Below are positions 1 through 13,346 of a DNA stretch of 64,000 nt, piece after piece. The stretch is from Hypericibacter terrae (lineage in GTDB: Bacteria; Pseudomonadota; Alphaproteobacteria; Dongiales; Dongiaceae): the NCBI RefSeq assembly GCF_008728855.1, contig NZ_CP042906.1, positions 4,865,001 to 4,929,000 on the forward strand, given 5' to 3'. How positions within the stretch are numbered: the stretch's first letter is position 1; each line of letters starts with the position of its first letter. Position numbers and translations under genes: made by a program. The notes beneath the pieces were generated by a model that was given only the letters and a program-made list of their open reading frames with translations, ran no database searches and was not told the DNA's origin.

Positions 1-1398
1 GCCGCGCCCGCCGCGGAGGCGGAAACGGTTGCCCCCGGCCCCAGCCTGGCGGCGTTGCCGGCGCCGCGCGTTCCTGACAGCGAAGCCGCGGCCGTGACGG
101 CGCCTTCCGGCGAAACCTCGGATGCGGGCCGGACCGACGACGTCATTCCCGACGAGGCGCTGGGCGAGGAACTCGCCACGACCGACGACACCGATCCCGC
201 CAATCCCAGCGCCGCGATCGCGCAGACCGTCCAGGTCCAGCGCGGCGACACGCTCATCACCGTGCTGGTCAATGCCGGCGTCAGCCATGACGATGCCTAT
301 GGCGCCATCGAAGCGCTGCAGGATCTGTTCGCGCCCAAGGATCTGCGGCCCGGCCAGGAAATCGCGCTCACCTTCTCGGCGCCCGAAAAGCAGCATCAGG
401 GTCCGATCGACTTCCAGCTCGTCAATCTGAGCCTGCAGCCCTCGGTCGATCGCGACCTGCAGGTCACGCGCGCGCTCGATGGCGGCTTCACCGCCTTCGC
501 CATCGACAGGCCGCTCACTCACCGCACGGTTGCCATGCGCGGCGAGATCCATTCGAGCCTGTTCGAAGCGGCCCAGGATGCCGGCGTTCCCGTCGCGATC
601 ATCTCCGCGGCGATCAAGGCCCTCAGCTACGATGTCGACTTCCAGCGCGACATCCAGCCCGGCGACACCTTCGAGTTCGTCTTCGACCGTCTCGACGACG
701 AAGAGGGCAATCTGGCGAAGCCGGGCGACCTGCTCTATGCCTCGATCACGCTCTCCGGCAAGACCTACCAGCTCTATCGCTACGAGATGTCGGACGGGTT
801 CGTCGACTACTTCAACCCGAAGGGCGAGAGCGTGCGCAAGGCGCTGCTCCGCACTCCGGTCGACGGCGCGCGCATCACCTCGGGCTACGGCATGCGCAAC
901 CATCCGATCCTGGGCTACAGCAAGATGCACAAGGGCGTGGATTTCGGCGCGCCCACCGGAACGCCGATCTTCGCCGCGGGCGACGGGGTGATCACCAAGA
1001 TCGGTCCCTTCAGCAGCTACGGCAACTACGTCCAGATCAAGCACAACACCACCTACGCGACGGCCTATGCCCATATCAGCCGCTTCGCCAAGGGCCTCCA
1101 TGTCGGCTCGCGCGTGCATCAGGGCGACGTCATCGCCTATGTCGGCGCCACCGGCCGCGCCACCGGCCCGCACCTCCATTTCGAAGTGCTGGTGAATGGC
1201 AGCCAGGTCAACCCGACCAGCGTCAAGCTGCCCTCCGGCAGCAAGCTCGCCGGCGCCGAGCTGAACAAGTTCAAGGCGGCCATGAACGACATGATCTCGC
1301 TCAAGGAGCAGATCGAGGCGGCACAGCTCCAGACCGCCCAGGGCACCGTGCAGTCGCCCGACTGCAGCGCCGCCCCCAACTATCCGGCCTGCCAGTAG
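1..1398 (+). CDS. M23 family metallopeptidase (5' end outside window)
   Basis: Probable zinc endopeptidase that cuts peptidoglycan cross-links in the periplasm. The frame is open from base 1 with no stop, so the true start lies upstream; a TTG at 55 is only the first in-window start candidate. Order of parts: an Ala/Pro-rich low-complexity stretch, a LysM/OapA-like segment (VQRGDTL... near base 230), a Csd3/MepM-like middle domain, then the M23 core. The zinc motifs are visible: HKGVD at about 928-942 and HLH at about 1171-1179, in the context GPHLHFE. The C-terminus ends with two cysteines (SPDCSAAPNYPACQ). This domain order is that of MepM-type hydrolases. It converges on clpB across a shared terminator. 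The family call is firm; the exact substrate is not. Confidence 0.9.
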   Translation, partial: AAPAAEAETVAPGPSLAALPAPRVPDSEAAAVTAPSGETSDAGRTDDVIPDEALGEELATTDDTDPANPSAAIAQTVQVQRGDTLITVLVNAGVSHDDAYGAIEALQDLFAPKDLRPGQEIALTFSAPEKQHQGPIDFQLVNLSLQPSVDRDLQVTRALDGGFTAFAIDRPLTHRTVAMRGEIHSSLFEAAQDAGVPVAIISAAIKALSYDVDFQRDIQPGDTFEFVFDRLDDEEGNLAKPGDLLYASITLSGKTYQLYRYEMSDGFVDYFNPKGESVRKALLRTPVDGARITSGYGMRNHPILGYSKMHKGVDFGAPTGTPIFAAGDGVITKIGPFSSYGNYVQIKHNTTYATAYAHISRFAKGLHVGSRVHQGDVIAYVGATGRATGPHLHFEVLVNGSQVNPTSVKLPSGSKLAGAELNKFKAAMNDMISLKEQIEAAQLQTAQGTVQSPDCSAAPNYPACQ

Positions 1399-1434
1399 CG
1401 CCGCCCGCGATCGCGGGCGCCACGCACAAACGAC

Positions 1435-1467
1435 AACGGCGGCGGTTCCTTCGAACCGCCGCCGTTT
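1435..1467. terminator. Bidirectional intrinsic terminator between M23 gene and clpB
   Basis: A perfect 14-bp stem (AACGGCGGCGGTTC, 1435-1448, pairing with 1453-1466) closes a CTTC loop. The stem starts with AA and ends with TTT, so it can work on both strands. It sits between two convergent genes, 37 bases after one stop and 22 bases from the other. Confidence 0.85.
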
Positions 1468-1488
1468 CGATTCCAGGGCCGAGGCGGC

Positions 1489-4083
<2,595 letters not shown>

Positions 4084-4207
4084 GTTTCCCTTGCCCTCTC
4101 TCGCGCAAGCCCGGTTCGCCCAGCGCCTGCGAAGGATGCGAATTTACGTCAGGCACCCGGCTCGGCCTTGACCGTGATCAAGATCGGCGTCGTTAGGCCC
4201 CACGGAA

Positions 4208-4235
4208 ATATGGGCGCCGGCCGCAATGACACAAG
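4208..4235 (-). promoter_or_regulatory. Sigma-32 (RpoH) type promoter of clpB
   Basis: On the minus strand a -35 element CTTGTG (4235-4230) is followed, after exactly 14 bases, by GCCCATAT (4215-4208). The known RpoH consensus is CTTGAA-N13/14-CCCCATNT, so 12 of the 13 defined positions agree apart from the last two bases of the -35 and the first C of the -10. Transcription would start near 4200 and leave a leader of about 115 bases before the clpB ATG. The position in front of a classic heat-shock gene supports the call. Confidence 0.75.
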
Positions 4236-4351
4236 AGGGGTAGGGGCAATTTTGGAGCCCCGGAAGGGCCTCAAAAGCCTGGATTCAGCCGCCCGGGAGC
4301 TCGGATTCGCCGCCGCGGCCTCCCCCCTTGAGGAATGCCGGGCTCGCCGGC

Positions 4352-4741
4352 CTATTCGCCGGCAGGCTCCGGGGCCTTGTTCGCCGCGCCGTTCATCGGC
4401 TGGCCGTCGTCCCCGTCGTTGTCGCCTTCGTCGTTATCCCCGCCGGTACCGTCGGGGCGGCCCATCTGGCGGTTGCGATTCTGATTCTGCTCGTCGCCGG
4501 CATAGGCGTTGATGAGCCGGTAGTAATGCTCGGCATGCTGAAGAAAGTTTTCCGCGGCGATTCGATCGCCCGCGGAACTGGCATCCCGCGCCAGGGCCAG
4601 ATACTTCTCCAGCACCTGATACGCGTTGCCGCGCACACGGACGTCCGGCCCGTTGCTGTCGAAGGTCTGTTGACGCGGATTGAAGTGTGGTTTGCGCTGG
4701 CCGCGGCCGCGCGAACGCCGGGGATTCGAGCCTTGCCTCAT
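4352..4741 (-). CDS. DUF4167 domain-containing protein
   Basis: A 129-residue protein of unknown function found across Alphaproteobacteria next to prmC and prfA, as here. The conserved core is easy to see: a basic start (MRQGSNPRRSRGRGQRK), then TFDSNGPDVRVRGNAYQV and LQHAEHYYRLINAY, a helical repeat-like segment. After about residue 85 the chain turns into a low-complexity Asn/Gln/Asp/Gly tail (GDNDEGDNDGDDG). The Arg-rich head suggests nucleic-acid or ribosome contact, but this is inference. It lies 165 bases after prmC and is probably the last gene of that train before clpB. Confidence 0.85.
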   Translation of the reverse strand: MRQGSNPRRSRGRGQRKPHFNPRQQTFDSNGPDVRVRGNAYQVLEKYLALARDASSAGDRIAAENFLQHAEHYYRLINAYAGDEQNQNRNRQMGRPDGTGGDNDEGDNDGDDGQPMNGAANKAPEPAGE

Positions 4742-4906
4742 CGCCTTATCGCTTCGCTAGGATACCGTTATTCCCGCTTCCCGGGCGCACGGCGCCAATC
4801 GTCAGGGCTGCCGTCGCATCAAATCAAGCATCAGCTTGGGAGGGGGTACAGAACGTCGGCCCGGCCCCCTTGGCCGAGCGTCTCGGATCTGCTTTCCACA
4901 ACTAAC

Positions 4907-5805
4907 CTAGACGGTCCCCCCACCCTTTCCAACTGTTTTTTTGTCGCCGGCGGGGGCCATTACGAGGCATCGGCGGTGCCCGCCGAGATCGGCACGCCAT
5001 TTGCGTAGGACAAGTCCCGCCGCTTCATAGATCGATTGCGCGGCGGGCCCTTGCTCGTCGCCATGCTCGATCACGGCAATGCCGTCCTCGGCGAGGCGGC
5101 GCGGCAGCAACTGCGCCAACTGGCGATGCGCATCGAGACCGTCGCACCCGCCATCGAGCGCCAGCCGGGGATCGTGCTGCGCCACCTCCGGCTCGAGCGT
5201 CGCAATCCGGGATGTCGGAATATAGGGGGGATTAGACACAATGATATCGAAGCGTCCGGCAAGACCGGAATCCCAATTGCCGACCTGAAACCGGGCCCGC
5301 TGTTCCAGCCCGTTGCGCACGGCGTTGGCTCCCGCCGTCGCCACCGCAAGCGGCGCCAGATCGACGCCGAGTCCCTGTGCCTGCGGATATTCGGAGAGCA
5401 GCGCCAGCAGCAGGCAGCCGCTGCCGCAACCGAGATCCAGGATCGCGAGCGGCGCATCGCGCGACGGCACCGCCTCGAGCACCGCCTCGATCAGCGCTTC
5501 GCTGTCCGCGCGCGGATCGAGCGTCGCGGCCGAGAGTGCGAAATCCAGACTCCAGAATTCCCGATGGCCGAGGATCCGCGAGACCGGCTCGCGCGCAGCA
5601 CGCCGCAGGACGAAGCCTTCGAATCGGGCCGCCGCGTCGCCCGGCACGGGCTGTTTTTCCTGTCCGACGAGATCGCCCCAGGACCGCCCCATGGCGGCGG
5701 CGAGAAGCAGCCGCGATTCGCGACGCGCATTCTCGATTCCGGCCCGGTCGAGGCGTTGCTGGCCCGCCGCCAGCAGGCCGCCGACCGCGGCGTCCGACGC
5801 CTCGC

Positions 5806-5809
<4 letters not shown>
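4907..5809 (-). CDS. prmC: Peptide chain release factor N5-glutamine methyltransferase PrmC
   Basis: Methylates the glutamine of the GGQ motif of release factors, here presumably the PrfA encoded just upstream. The 300-residue chain has an N-terminal helical release-factor-binding domain (1-100), a SAM-binding motif [15 protein letters not shown] (about 123-137) and the catalytic NPPYIP signature (about 193-198). Its ATG overlaps the prfA stop by four bases (ATGA), so translation is coupled. The C-terminus carries a short Lys/Gly extension ([11 protein letters not shown]) that is not part of the fold. Confidence 0.96.
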
Positions 5810-6887
<1,078 letters not shown>

Positions 6888-6891
<4 letters not shown>

Positions 6892-8174
6892 GTCCTGTCC
6901 TTCTCCGAGCCGTCGAGCCCGAACAGCCGTTCCATCAGTTTCGCCAGGGCCGAGGCATCCTTGCCCTCGATCGCGGCGAGCGCGCCGCTCGGCCGCTGCA
7001 GCAGACGATCGACCAGGATCCGGGTCGCCTTCTCGGCGTCACCGCCGGCCGCCGCCAGAGCCTTGAGCCGCTCGGTCTCGAACAGGGCCTGCAGCGCCGG
7101 CAGAGCCGCCGGGTCCGCGCGGCGCCTTTCGAACTTGGCGGTTTCCTCCGCCAGGATCTGCACTGCCTTCTCGGCAGCGCTGCTGCGCAGGGCGGCCGTG
7201 CCGCGCGGCGTGCGCCCTTCCATCGCGAGGCGCTCGAGATCGTCGAGATCATAGCGAAAGGCATCGTCCAGTTCGCCGACCGCGGGCTCGATATCCGGCG
7301 GCAGGGCTGCGTCAAAGAGCAGCATCGGCTTGTGCCGGCGGGTCTTGAGCGCCGTCCTGATCGCGTCCTTCGTCACCACCAGGCGGCCGGCACCGACCGC
7401 CGCGATCACGATATCCGATCCCGCCAGCGCCGCATCGAGCTCGGCCCAATCGCGGAAGTGGCTGGAGAGCCGGCGCGCCACCAACTCGGCACGCGCGCCG
7501 GCCGGGTGGGTCACGGTCAGGCTTGCGAGCCCGCCCTTCTTCAGCTCGACCGCCATCATCTCGCCCATCTCGCCGATGCCGAGCATGAGCGCCCGGCACC
7601 GCGCGAGATCGCCGAACAGCTCGCGCGCCACGTCGATCGCGGCGGTCGCCATCGAGACCGGCTGGTCGGCCAGCGGCGTCTCGCTGCGGATGCGCTGCGC
7701 CGCCAGGTAGGCCGCCTGCAGCATCGCCTCGAGCTCGGGGCCCACCAGGCCCGCGGCAGTGGCGGCCCGATGATTGGCCTCGAGCTCGCCCAGGATCTGC
7801 GGCTCGCCCAGAACCGGGCCGTCCAGCGAGGCCGCGACCGAGAAGAGATGGCGCAGCGCCACTATGCCCCGCCGCTCGAAGGACTGGGCCGAGACGAGCT
7901 CGGGCGCCAGGCCCGCGGTCGCCGCCAGGACGGCGCGCAGCGTGGCAGCCGCCCGGGCCGCGTCGGCGTGAAAGACGTAGAGTTCGCAGCGGTCGGAGGT
8001 CACGACCGCGAGCGCCTGGGCGAAGCCTTCCTGCTTCAGCCGCTGCAGGATCGTGGGCGCGGCGCTGGCGTCGAGGAACAGTCGCTCGCGCAGCGCCGTC
8101 GTCGCGCCGCGATGGCTGGCGCCGACCAGCAGCAGATCCTGGACCGAGGCGTGGGTGCTCTGAGGCTCCGGCAT
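6888..8174 (-). CDS. hemA: Glutamyl-tRNA reductase family protein with altered active site
   Basis: By family this is the enzyme that reduces glutamyl-tRNA(Glu) to glutamate-1-semialdehyde for tetrapyrrole synthesis. Family marks are clear over 428 residues: [16 protein letters not shown] (18-32), [16 protein letters not shown] (about 116-131), a Rossmann site [13 protein letters not shown] (about 199-211) and a C-terminal helical dimerisation domain. The usual catalytic motif STCNRxE reads TSDRCE here: Ser60 stands where the nucleophilic Cys is expected, and a Cys63 appears three residues later. Most Alphaproteobacteria make 5-aminolevulinate by the Shemin route instead, so the true role is open. 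Flanked by hisS (12 bases) and prfA (4-base overlap). Confidence 0.82.
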
Positions 8175-8186
8175 CGGCCGGCCCCG

Positions 8187-9431
8187 CTAACGGTAACCGG
8201 CGAGGCGGTCCTTGAGCGCGTCGAGCGCGACAGTTTCCTGCGACCCCTTGTCGAGGTCGCGGAGCGTGACGACGCCGCCCTTGAGCTCATCCTCGCCCAT
8301 CAGCAGGGCGACAGAAGCGTTGAGACGATTGGCCCGCTTGAGCCGCTTGCTCATATTGCCGCCATAGCCGAGCTCGACGGCGAAACCCGCCTTGCGCAGA
8401 CCATGCGCGAGCTTGAGGGCCGGGGCTTGCGCCTCGTCGCCCACCGGCACGACCGCGACCGGCCGGCGTGCCGCCGGCGTCTCGGCCAGCATCATCGCCA
8501 GCCGCTCGATGCCCGAGGCCCAGCCGACGCCCGGCGTGGCAGGGCCGCCCATGGTCTCGATCAGCCCGTCATAGCGGCCGCCCGCCATCACCGTGCCCTG
8601 CGCGCCCAGCGTGTCGGTCACGAACTCGAAGGCGGTGTGGCAGTAATAATCGAGCCCGCGCACCAGACGCGGGCTGACGCGATAGGGGATGCCCAGCGCG
8701 TCGAGGCCGCGCGTCACGGCGGCGAAGAAATCGCGGCTCGCCTCGTTGAGAAAATCCCCGAAGAGCGGCGCCTCGGCGACGATGCGCCGGTCGCCTTCGT
8801 CCTTGGAATCGAGGATGCGCAGCGGATTGCGCTCGAGCCGTTCGCGCGATTCCTGAGAGAGCTTGTCGCGATGGCCGCCGAAATAGCGCACCAGCTCGGT
8901 ACGATAGGCCTGCCGGCTTTCGCCGTCGCCGAGGCTGTTGATCTCGAGCGTGATGCGGTCGGCCAGACCCAGCTCGGACAGGATGCCATGGCCGGTCGCG
9001 ATCACCTCGACGTCGCCGGCCGGCTCCTTCACGCCCAGGAGCTCGATCCCGATCTGATGGAACTGCCGCAGGCGGCCCTTCTGCGGGCGCTCATAGCGGA
9101 ACATCGGCCCGTGATAGAAGAATTTGAGCGGCAGATGCTGGGCGAGGCCGCCGGAAATGAGGGCGCGCGCGACGCTGGCCGTGCCTTCGGGGCGCAGAGT
9201 GAGACCTTCGCCGCCGCGATCGGTGAAGCTGTACATCTCCTTGGTGACGATGTCCGAGGTATCGCCCAGGGTGCGCTTGAACACTTCCGAGAATTCGAAG
9301 ATCGGCGTCTCGATCTCCAGATAGCCGAAGCGCTCCGCCACCTCGCGCGCAGTCTCGACCACGCGCCGGTGACGGCGCATGTCTTCAGGCAGGAGATCGT
9401 GCGTGCCGCGAACGGGCTGCAGCGTCGTCAA
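8187..9431 (-). CDS. hisS: Histidyl-tRNA synthetase
   Basis: Class II aminoacyl-tRNA synthetase that charges tRNA(His). The 414 residues carry the opening motif [12 protein letters not shown] (about 6-17), class II motif 2 region [20 protein letters not shown] (about 111-130), the histidine-binding loop [16 protein letters not shown] (about 257-272) and motif 3 GGRYDGLI...[12 protein letters not shown] (about 288-311), plus the C-terminal anticodon-binding domain. ATG at 9431, only 33 bases after ispG, so probably the same transcript. Confidence 0.97.
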   Translation of the reverse strand: MTTLQPVRGTHDLLPEDMRRHRRVVETAREVAERFGYLEIETPIFEFSEVFKRTLGDTSDIVTKEMYSFTDRGGEGLTLRPEGTASVARALISGGLAQHLPLKFFYHGPMFRYERPQKGRLRQFHQIGIELLGVKEPAGDVEVIATGHGILSELGLADRITLEINSLGDGESRQAYRTELVRYFGGHRDKLSQESRERLERNPLRILDSKDEGDRRIVAEAPLFGDFLNEASRDFFAAVTRGLDALGIPYRVSPRLVRGLDYYCHTAFEFVTDTLGAQGTVMAGGRYDGLIETMGGPATPGVGWASGIERLAMMLAETPAARRPVAVVPVGDEAQAPALKLAHGLRKAGFAVELGYGGNMSKRLKRANRLNASVALLMGEDELKGGVVTLRDLDKGSQETVALDALKDRLAGYR

Positions 9432-9464
9432 TGAAAAGCTCCCAGGGAACGCTCTTGGGCGCCG

Positions 9465-10613
9465 CTATTCGGCGGCGGATTTGGCGCCCGAAGCCTCGGC
9501 CGCGTCGGCGGCCGCCTTGGCAGCTTCGATTTCGGCGGCCTTCTTCTCGATCAGATCGACCAGATGATCGACGATGTCGGCATCCTTCAGGCGGTGATGC
9601 GGCACGCCGGCGATATAGACCTGATGCGTGCCGTTGCCGCCGCCGGTGAAGCCGATGTCGGTCTCGCGCGCCTCGCCGGGCCCGTTCACCACGCAACCGA
9701 TGACCGAGACGGTCATGGGCGTGGCGATATGGGCGATGCGCTGCTCCAGCCGCTCGACGGTCTTGATGACCTCGTATTGCTGGCGCGCGCAGGAGGGGCA
9801 GGAAATGATGTTCACGCCGCGATGACGCAGCCCCAGCGACTTCAGCATGTCGAAGCCGACTTTGATTTCCTCGACGGGATCGGCCGAGAGCGACACGCGG
9901 ATGGTGTCGCCGATGCCGGCCCAGAGCAGCGAGCCCATGCCGATCGAGGACTTCACCGTGCCGGAGCGCAAGCCGCCCGCCTCGGTGATGCCGAGATGGA
10001 GCGGGTAGTCGCAGGCATCGGCCAGGCCCTGATAGGCCGCGACCGCCAGGAACACGTCCGACGCCTTGACGCTGATCTTGAATTCGAAGAAGTCGTTGTC
10101 CTCGAGGATCTTCGCGTGGCTGAGCGCGCTCTCGACCATGGCCTCGGGACAAGGCTCGCCATAGCGCTCCAAGAGCTCGCGCTCGAGGCTGCCGGCATTG
10201 ACGCCGATGCGCATCGAGCAGCCATGATCCTTCGCCGCCTGCACGACTTCCTTCACGCGGGCGGCCGAACCGATATTGCCGGGATTGATGCGCAGGCAGG
10301 CCGCGCCCGCCTTGGCCGCCTCGATCGCGCGCTTATAGTGGAAATGGATGTCGGCCACGATCGGCACCTTCGAGGCGCGGACGATCTCGCCCAGCGCCGC
10401 GGTCGATTCCACATCGGGACAGGAGACGCGCACGATATCGGCGCCCGCCGCTTCCAGCTCCTGGATCTGCGCGATCGTCGCCTTGGCGTCGGCCGTCAGC
10501 GTGTTGGTCATGGATTGCACCGTGATCGGCGCATCCCCGCCGACCCGCACGGAGCCGACTCTGATCTGCCGGCTTTTCCGCCGGCTGATGTCGCGATAGG
10601 GGCGAACGCTCAT
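9465..10613 (-). CDS. ispG: 4-hydroxy-3-methylbut-2-enyl diphosphate synthase (flavodoxin)
   Basis: Iron-sulfur enzyme of the MEP isoprenoid pathway that converts methylerythritol cyclodiphosphate to HMBPP. The cluster ligands are seen in [12 protein letters not shown] and [11 protein letters not shown]; the N-terminal barrel includes VQSMTNT and [11 protein letters not shown] place the start at the ATG at 10613, which has a GAGGA ribosome site six bases before it, giving 382 residues; a GTG at 10649 would add 12 residues with no better site. The C-terminus has an Ala/Glu/Lys-rich tail typical of alphaproteobacterial copies. Confidence 0.95.
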   Translation of the reverse strand: MSVRPYRDISRRKSRQIRVGSVRVGGDAPITVQSMTNTLTADAKATIAQIQELEAAGADIVRVSCPDVESTAALGEIVRASKVPIVADIHFHYKRAIEAAKAGAACLRINPGNIGSAARVKEVVQAAKDHGCSMRIGVNAGSLERELLERYGEPCPEAMVESALSHAKILEDNDFFEFKISVKASDVFLAVAAYQGLADACDYPLHLGITEAGGLRSGTVKSSIGMGSLLWAGIGDTIRVSLSADPVEEIKVGFDMLKSLGLRHRGVNIISCPSCARQQYEVIKTVERLEQRIAHIATPMTVSVIGCVVNGPGEARETDIGFTGGGNGTHQVYIAGVPHHRLKDADIVDHLVDLIEKKAAEIEAAKAAADAAEASGAKSAAE

Positions 10614-10736
10614 CGAGGTCCTCGAATTCCCACTGAAAAAGGGCCGCACGAACGGCGTGGCGGCCGACCGGCGGTTTGGGCGCCAAGATGCGCTTCCCCA
10701 CCGATAAGATCAAGTATTGCCAACCCTATGAAGCGA

Positions 10737-12101
10737 TTAGGGTATTGTCGATCCACCCAGCAGCCGGGCGGGGTCGAGCGAGATCCCGCGCCGGACCACC
10801 CCGACCGGCCCTAGCGGCGGCACCTTCTTGCCGTCGACCATGATGTCGAGGCCGCCGGCATTGCCCGTCGAGAGCGTCAGGGTCGGATCGTTGGGCACGA
10901 GATAGCGGTCGCCGCTCCGCAACACCCGGGTCCAGACCTCCTGGGTGGCGCTGCTGACCTGGACCCAGGCTTCCTGGCGCGCGACCAGGATCACGCGGGA
11001 CTGGCCGTTAGTAACGCCGTAATCCTGGCCCTTGGGCAGCGAATCCTCGGCAACGGCGGGCGCCGGCGGCGGCGCTGGCGGTGCGGCCGCCGTGGCCACC
11101 TGCTGTGTCGTCGTCGCTGCGGGGGCCGTCGCTGGGGTTGCAGGTGTCGTCGCGGCCGCGGCCGCGGCGGCGACATTGGAGAGCCCGGTGGCCTCCGGCG
11201 CCGTCGTCGCGGTGGAGGGCGTGGTGATGGTCGGGGTCTCGGCCGGCGCCGTGTCCTGCGGCGGCGCCTCGACGATCTCCTGATCGTCCGTGCCTTGCGC
11301 GCCCTCGGTGCCGGCCTGCGCCTGGGCGGGGGTATCGGTCGCGGCATCGACATTGTCAGGGGCAGGCGGAACCTCGTCCTCGTCCGCACCGGCCGATGCG
11401 GCGTTGTCGGGCGCCAGGGTGATGGCGGCGGCCGCCTGCTCGTCGGAGGTGGTCGCGACGCCGGCGGTGGTCTCGCCGGTAGCGGTCGCCGCGGGCGCCG
11501 GCGTCGCGTTCGACGCGTCGGTCGAGGGCGGGGCTGCCGGTTCGACGGGTGCCGGCGTCTGGATGGTCGGGTTGGCGGTGCTGACCGAGGTCGAGGGCGT
11601 CTCCGCCGGCGGCGGCGCGCCGCTTCCCAGCAGATTCTTCAGCTCCGCCGGCACTTCGGGGATGAGGCCCGCGAGGCTGCGCTCGCGATCCGACATGTAG
11701 AACCAGGTGCCATAGACGATGCCGGCGATCAGGATCGCCATTAGCACGATGGCGCCGCCCGGAATCTTTCCTTCGGCCGGCGTGACGGGGAAGACGAGCT
11801 GCGTGCGCCGCCCCAACTCCTCCACTTCCTCGCGGAAGCGCCGGACGATGTCGGGACCGTCGAGTCCCAGGAAGTCGGCATAGGAACGCACGAACCCGAC
11901 CGCGTAGGTCGTGCCCGGCAGCGAACCGAAATCGCCTTCCTCGATCGCGCGCAGATAGACCGCGCGGATGCGCAGCTGCTGCGACACGCTCTGAAGGTTG
12001 CGTCCGGTGGCTTCGCGTGCCGTGCGCAAGAGCGTGCCCACACGGCTGCCGGTCCGGTCGGCGCCCCTGTCGCTCATGCCTGCGTTCAGATCTTCCGCCA
12101 T
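10737..12101 (-). CDS. RodZ-like protein: helix-turn-helix, one membrane span, DUF4115
   Basis: Bitopic membrane protein related to RodZ, which links the MreB cytoskeleton to the cell-wall machinery. Numbered from the ATG at 12101 (454 residues): a cytoplasmic HTH_25 domain (VGTLLRTAREATGRNLQSVS..., about 22-95), one membrane span (GGAIVLMAILIAGIVYGTWF, about 115-135), a very long Pro/Ala/Thr linker (about 160-370), and a C-terminal DUF4115 beta domain (QSRVILVARQEAWVQV to the end). Starts at 12206, 12101 and 12077 are possible. In many Alphaproteobacteria this gene precedes ispG, as here; the gap to the ispG start is 123 bases without a terminator. Confidence 0.85.
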   Translation of the reverse strand: MAEDLNAGMSDRGADRTGSRVGTLLRTAREATGRNLQSVSQQLRIRAVYLRAIEEGDFGSLPGTTYAVGFVRSYADFLGLDGPDIVRRFREEVEELGRRTQLVFPVTPAEGKIPGGAIVLMAILIAGIVYGTWFYMSDRERSLAGLIPEVPAELKNLLGSGAPPPAETPSTSVSTANPTIQTPAPVEPAAPPSTDASNATPAPAATATGETTAGVATTSDEQAAAAITLAPDNAASAGADEDEVPPAPDNVDAATDTPAQAQAGTEGAQGTDDQEIVEAPPQDTAPAETPTITTPSTATTAPEATGLSNVAAAAAAATTPATPATAPAATTTQQVATAAAPPAPPPAPAVAEDSLPKGQDYGVTNGQSRVILVARQEAWVQVSSATQEVWTRVLRSGDRYLVPNDPTLTLSTGNAGGLDIMVDGKKVPPLGPVGVVRRGISLDPARLLGGSTIP

Positions 12102-12292
12102 GTCACCGCTCAAAACTCTTCGGCCGGATGCGGATTTCCGGCTCGTTCGATTGCCTTCGGGACCGGCCTGGCTCTCACGGCCATGCTCGCGGCCCCGCCA
12201 CTCCATGCCGGGGGGAACGGTACCAAATCCGGCCCTGCAACGCCAACGGCGGCACTCTGTCCAGTCAAGGTAAACAGTGGGTTAGCGAAGGG

Positions 12293-13342
12293 TCAGGCGC
12301 CCTTGCCGGCGTCGCCGAAACTGGCCTCGCGCGCGCTCAGCGCTGCGACCGCTTGCCCTACCAGTTCCTCGAGGATGGCGCGCGTCGGCTGCTCGTCCGT
12401 GACCATGCCGACGCTCTGGCCGGCCATGACGGAGCCGTTCTCGACATCGCCCTCGATCACGGCCCGGCGCAGGGCGCCGGCCCAGAAATGCTCGATCTCG
12501 AGCTGGGCGGCCTTCTGGTCGAGCTCGCCGCGATCGACCCGCTCGATCACGGCGCGCTGGGCTTCGAGGAAGCGCTTCGTGGCCGCGTTGGCCAGCGCGC
12601 GCACCGGGATCACGGGAAACCGCGGATCGAGCTGGATCGACAACACTGCATCGCGGGCGGAGGCACGGATGAAGGCCTGCTTGAATTTCGCATGGGCGAT
12701 CGATTCGGTGGCGCAGACGAAGCGCGAACCGAGCTGAACGCCGGACGCTCCCATCTCGAGATAGCCCAGGATCGCCTCGCCGCGGCCGATGCCGCCGGCG
12801 ACGAACACCGGCACCTCGCGGATCGCGGGCAGGATCTCCTGCGCCAGCACGGAGGTCGAAACCGGACCGGTGTGGCCCCCCGCTTCCATGCCTTCGATGA
12901 TGATGGCGTCCGCACCGCTCTTCACCAGCTTGCGCGCGATCACGAGCGCCGGCGCGAAGCACATCGCCTTGGCACCGCCCTGGCGCACGCGCTGGATCGC
13001 GGCCCCCGGCGGCAGCCCGCCTGCCAGCACCACATGCCCGACCTTGTGGTCGAGGCAGACCTCGATCAGCGCCATCAGCTCGGGATGCATGGTGATGACA
13101 TTGACGCCGAACGGCCGGTCGGTGAGCTTCGCGGTCGCCGCGATCTCGGCGCTGAGGAGCGCCGGCGACATCGAACCCGTCGCGATCACGCCGAAGCCGC
13201 CCGCATTGGAGATCGCCGACACCAGGTTGCGCTCGGACACCCAGGTCATGGCGCCGCCCATGATGGCGCGTTCGCAGCCGAGGAACTCCCGCCCCCGGCT
13301 CCAGAGCCGGTCGAGATGGGCCCGCGCGATCGCTTGGCTCAT
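12293..13342 (-). CDS. Nitronate monooxygenase family flavoprotein
   Basis: FMN-dependent TIM-barrel enzyme of the nitronate monooxygenase / 2-nitropropane dioxygenase family, which oxidises alkyl nitronates. The 349 residues show MGGAMTWVSERNLVSAISNAGGFGVIA (about 28-54, substrate and FMN region), GADAIIIEGMEAGGHTG (about 143-159, with the family His) and VFVAGGIGRGEAILGYLEMGASGVQLGSRF as the phosphate-binding part. FabK-type enoyl reductases share this fold, but no fatty-acid genes are adjacent. Only four bases separate it from lysC, so it is co-transcribed. Confidence 0.85.
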   Translation of the reverse strand: MSQAIARAHLDRLWSRGREFLGCERAIMGGAMTWVSERNLVSAISNAGGFGVIATGSMSPALLSAEIAATAKLTDRPFGVNVITMHPELMALIEVCLDHKVGHVVLAGGLPPGAAIQRVRQGGAKAMCFAPALVIARKLVKSGADAIIIEGMEAGGHTGPVSTSVLAQEILPAIREVPVFVAGGIGRGEAILGYLEMGASGVQLGSRFVCATESIAHAKFKQAFIRASARDAVLSIQLDPRFPVIPVRALANAATKRFLEAQRAVIERVDRGELDQKAAQLEIEHFWAGALRRAVIEGDVENGSVMAGQSVGMVTDEQPTRAILEELVGQAVAALSAREASFGDAGKGA

Positions 13343-13346
13343 CGCA

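Noticed and set aside
11032-11744. Open frames antisense to the Pro/Ala/Thr linker of the RodZ-like gene
   Set aside because: Low-complexity GC repeats give open frames in all phases; no ribosome site or motif.
12293-13342. FabK-type enoyl-ACP reductase as identity of the flavoprotein
   Set aside because: Same fold, but the sequence lies next to lysC and has the GMEAGGHTG pattern of nitronate monooxygenases; kept only as an alternative.
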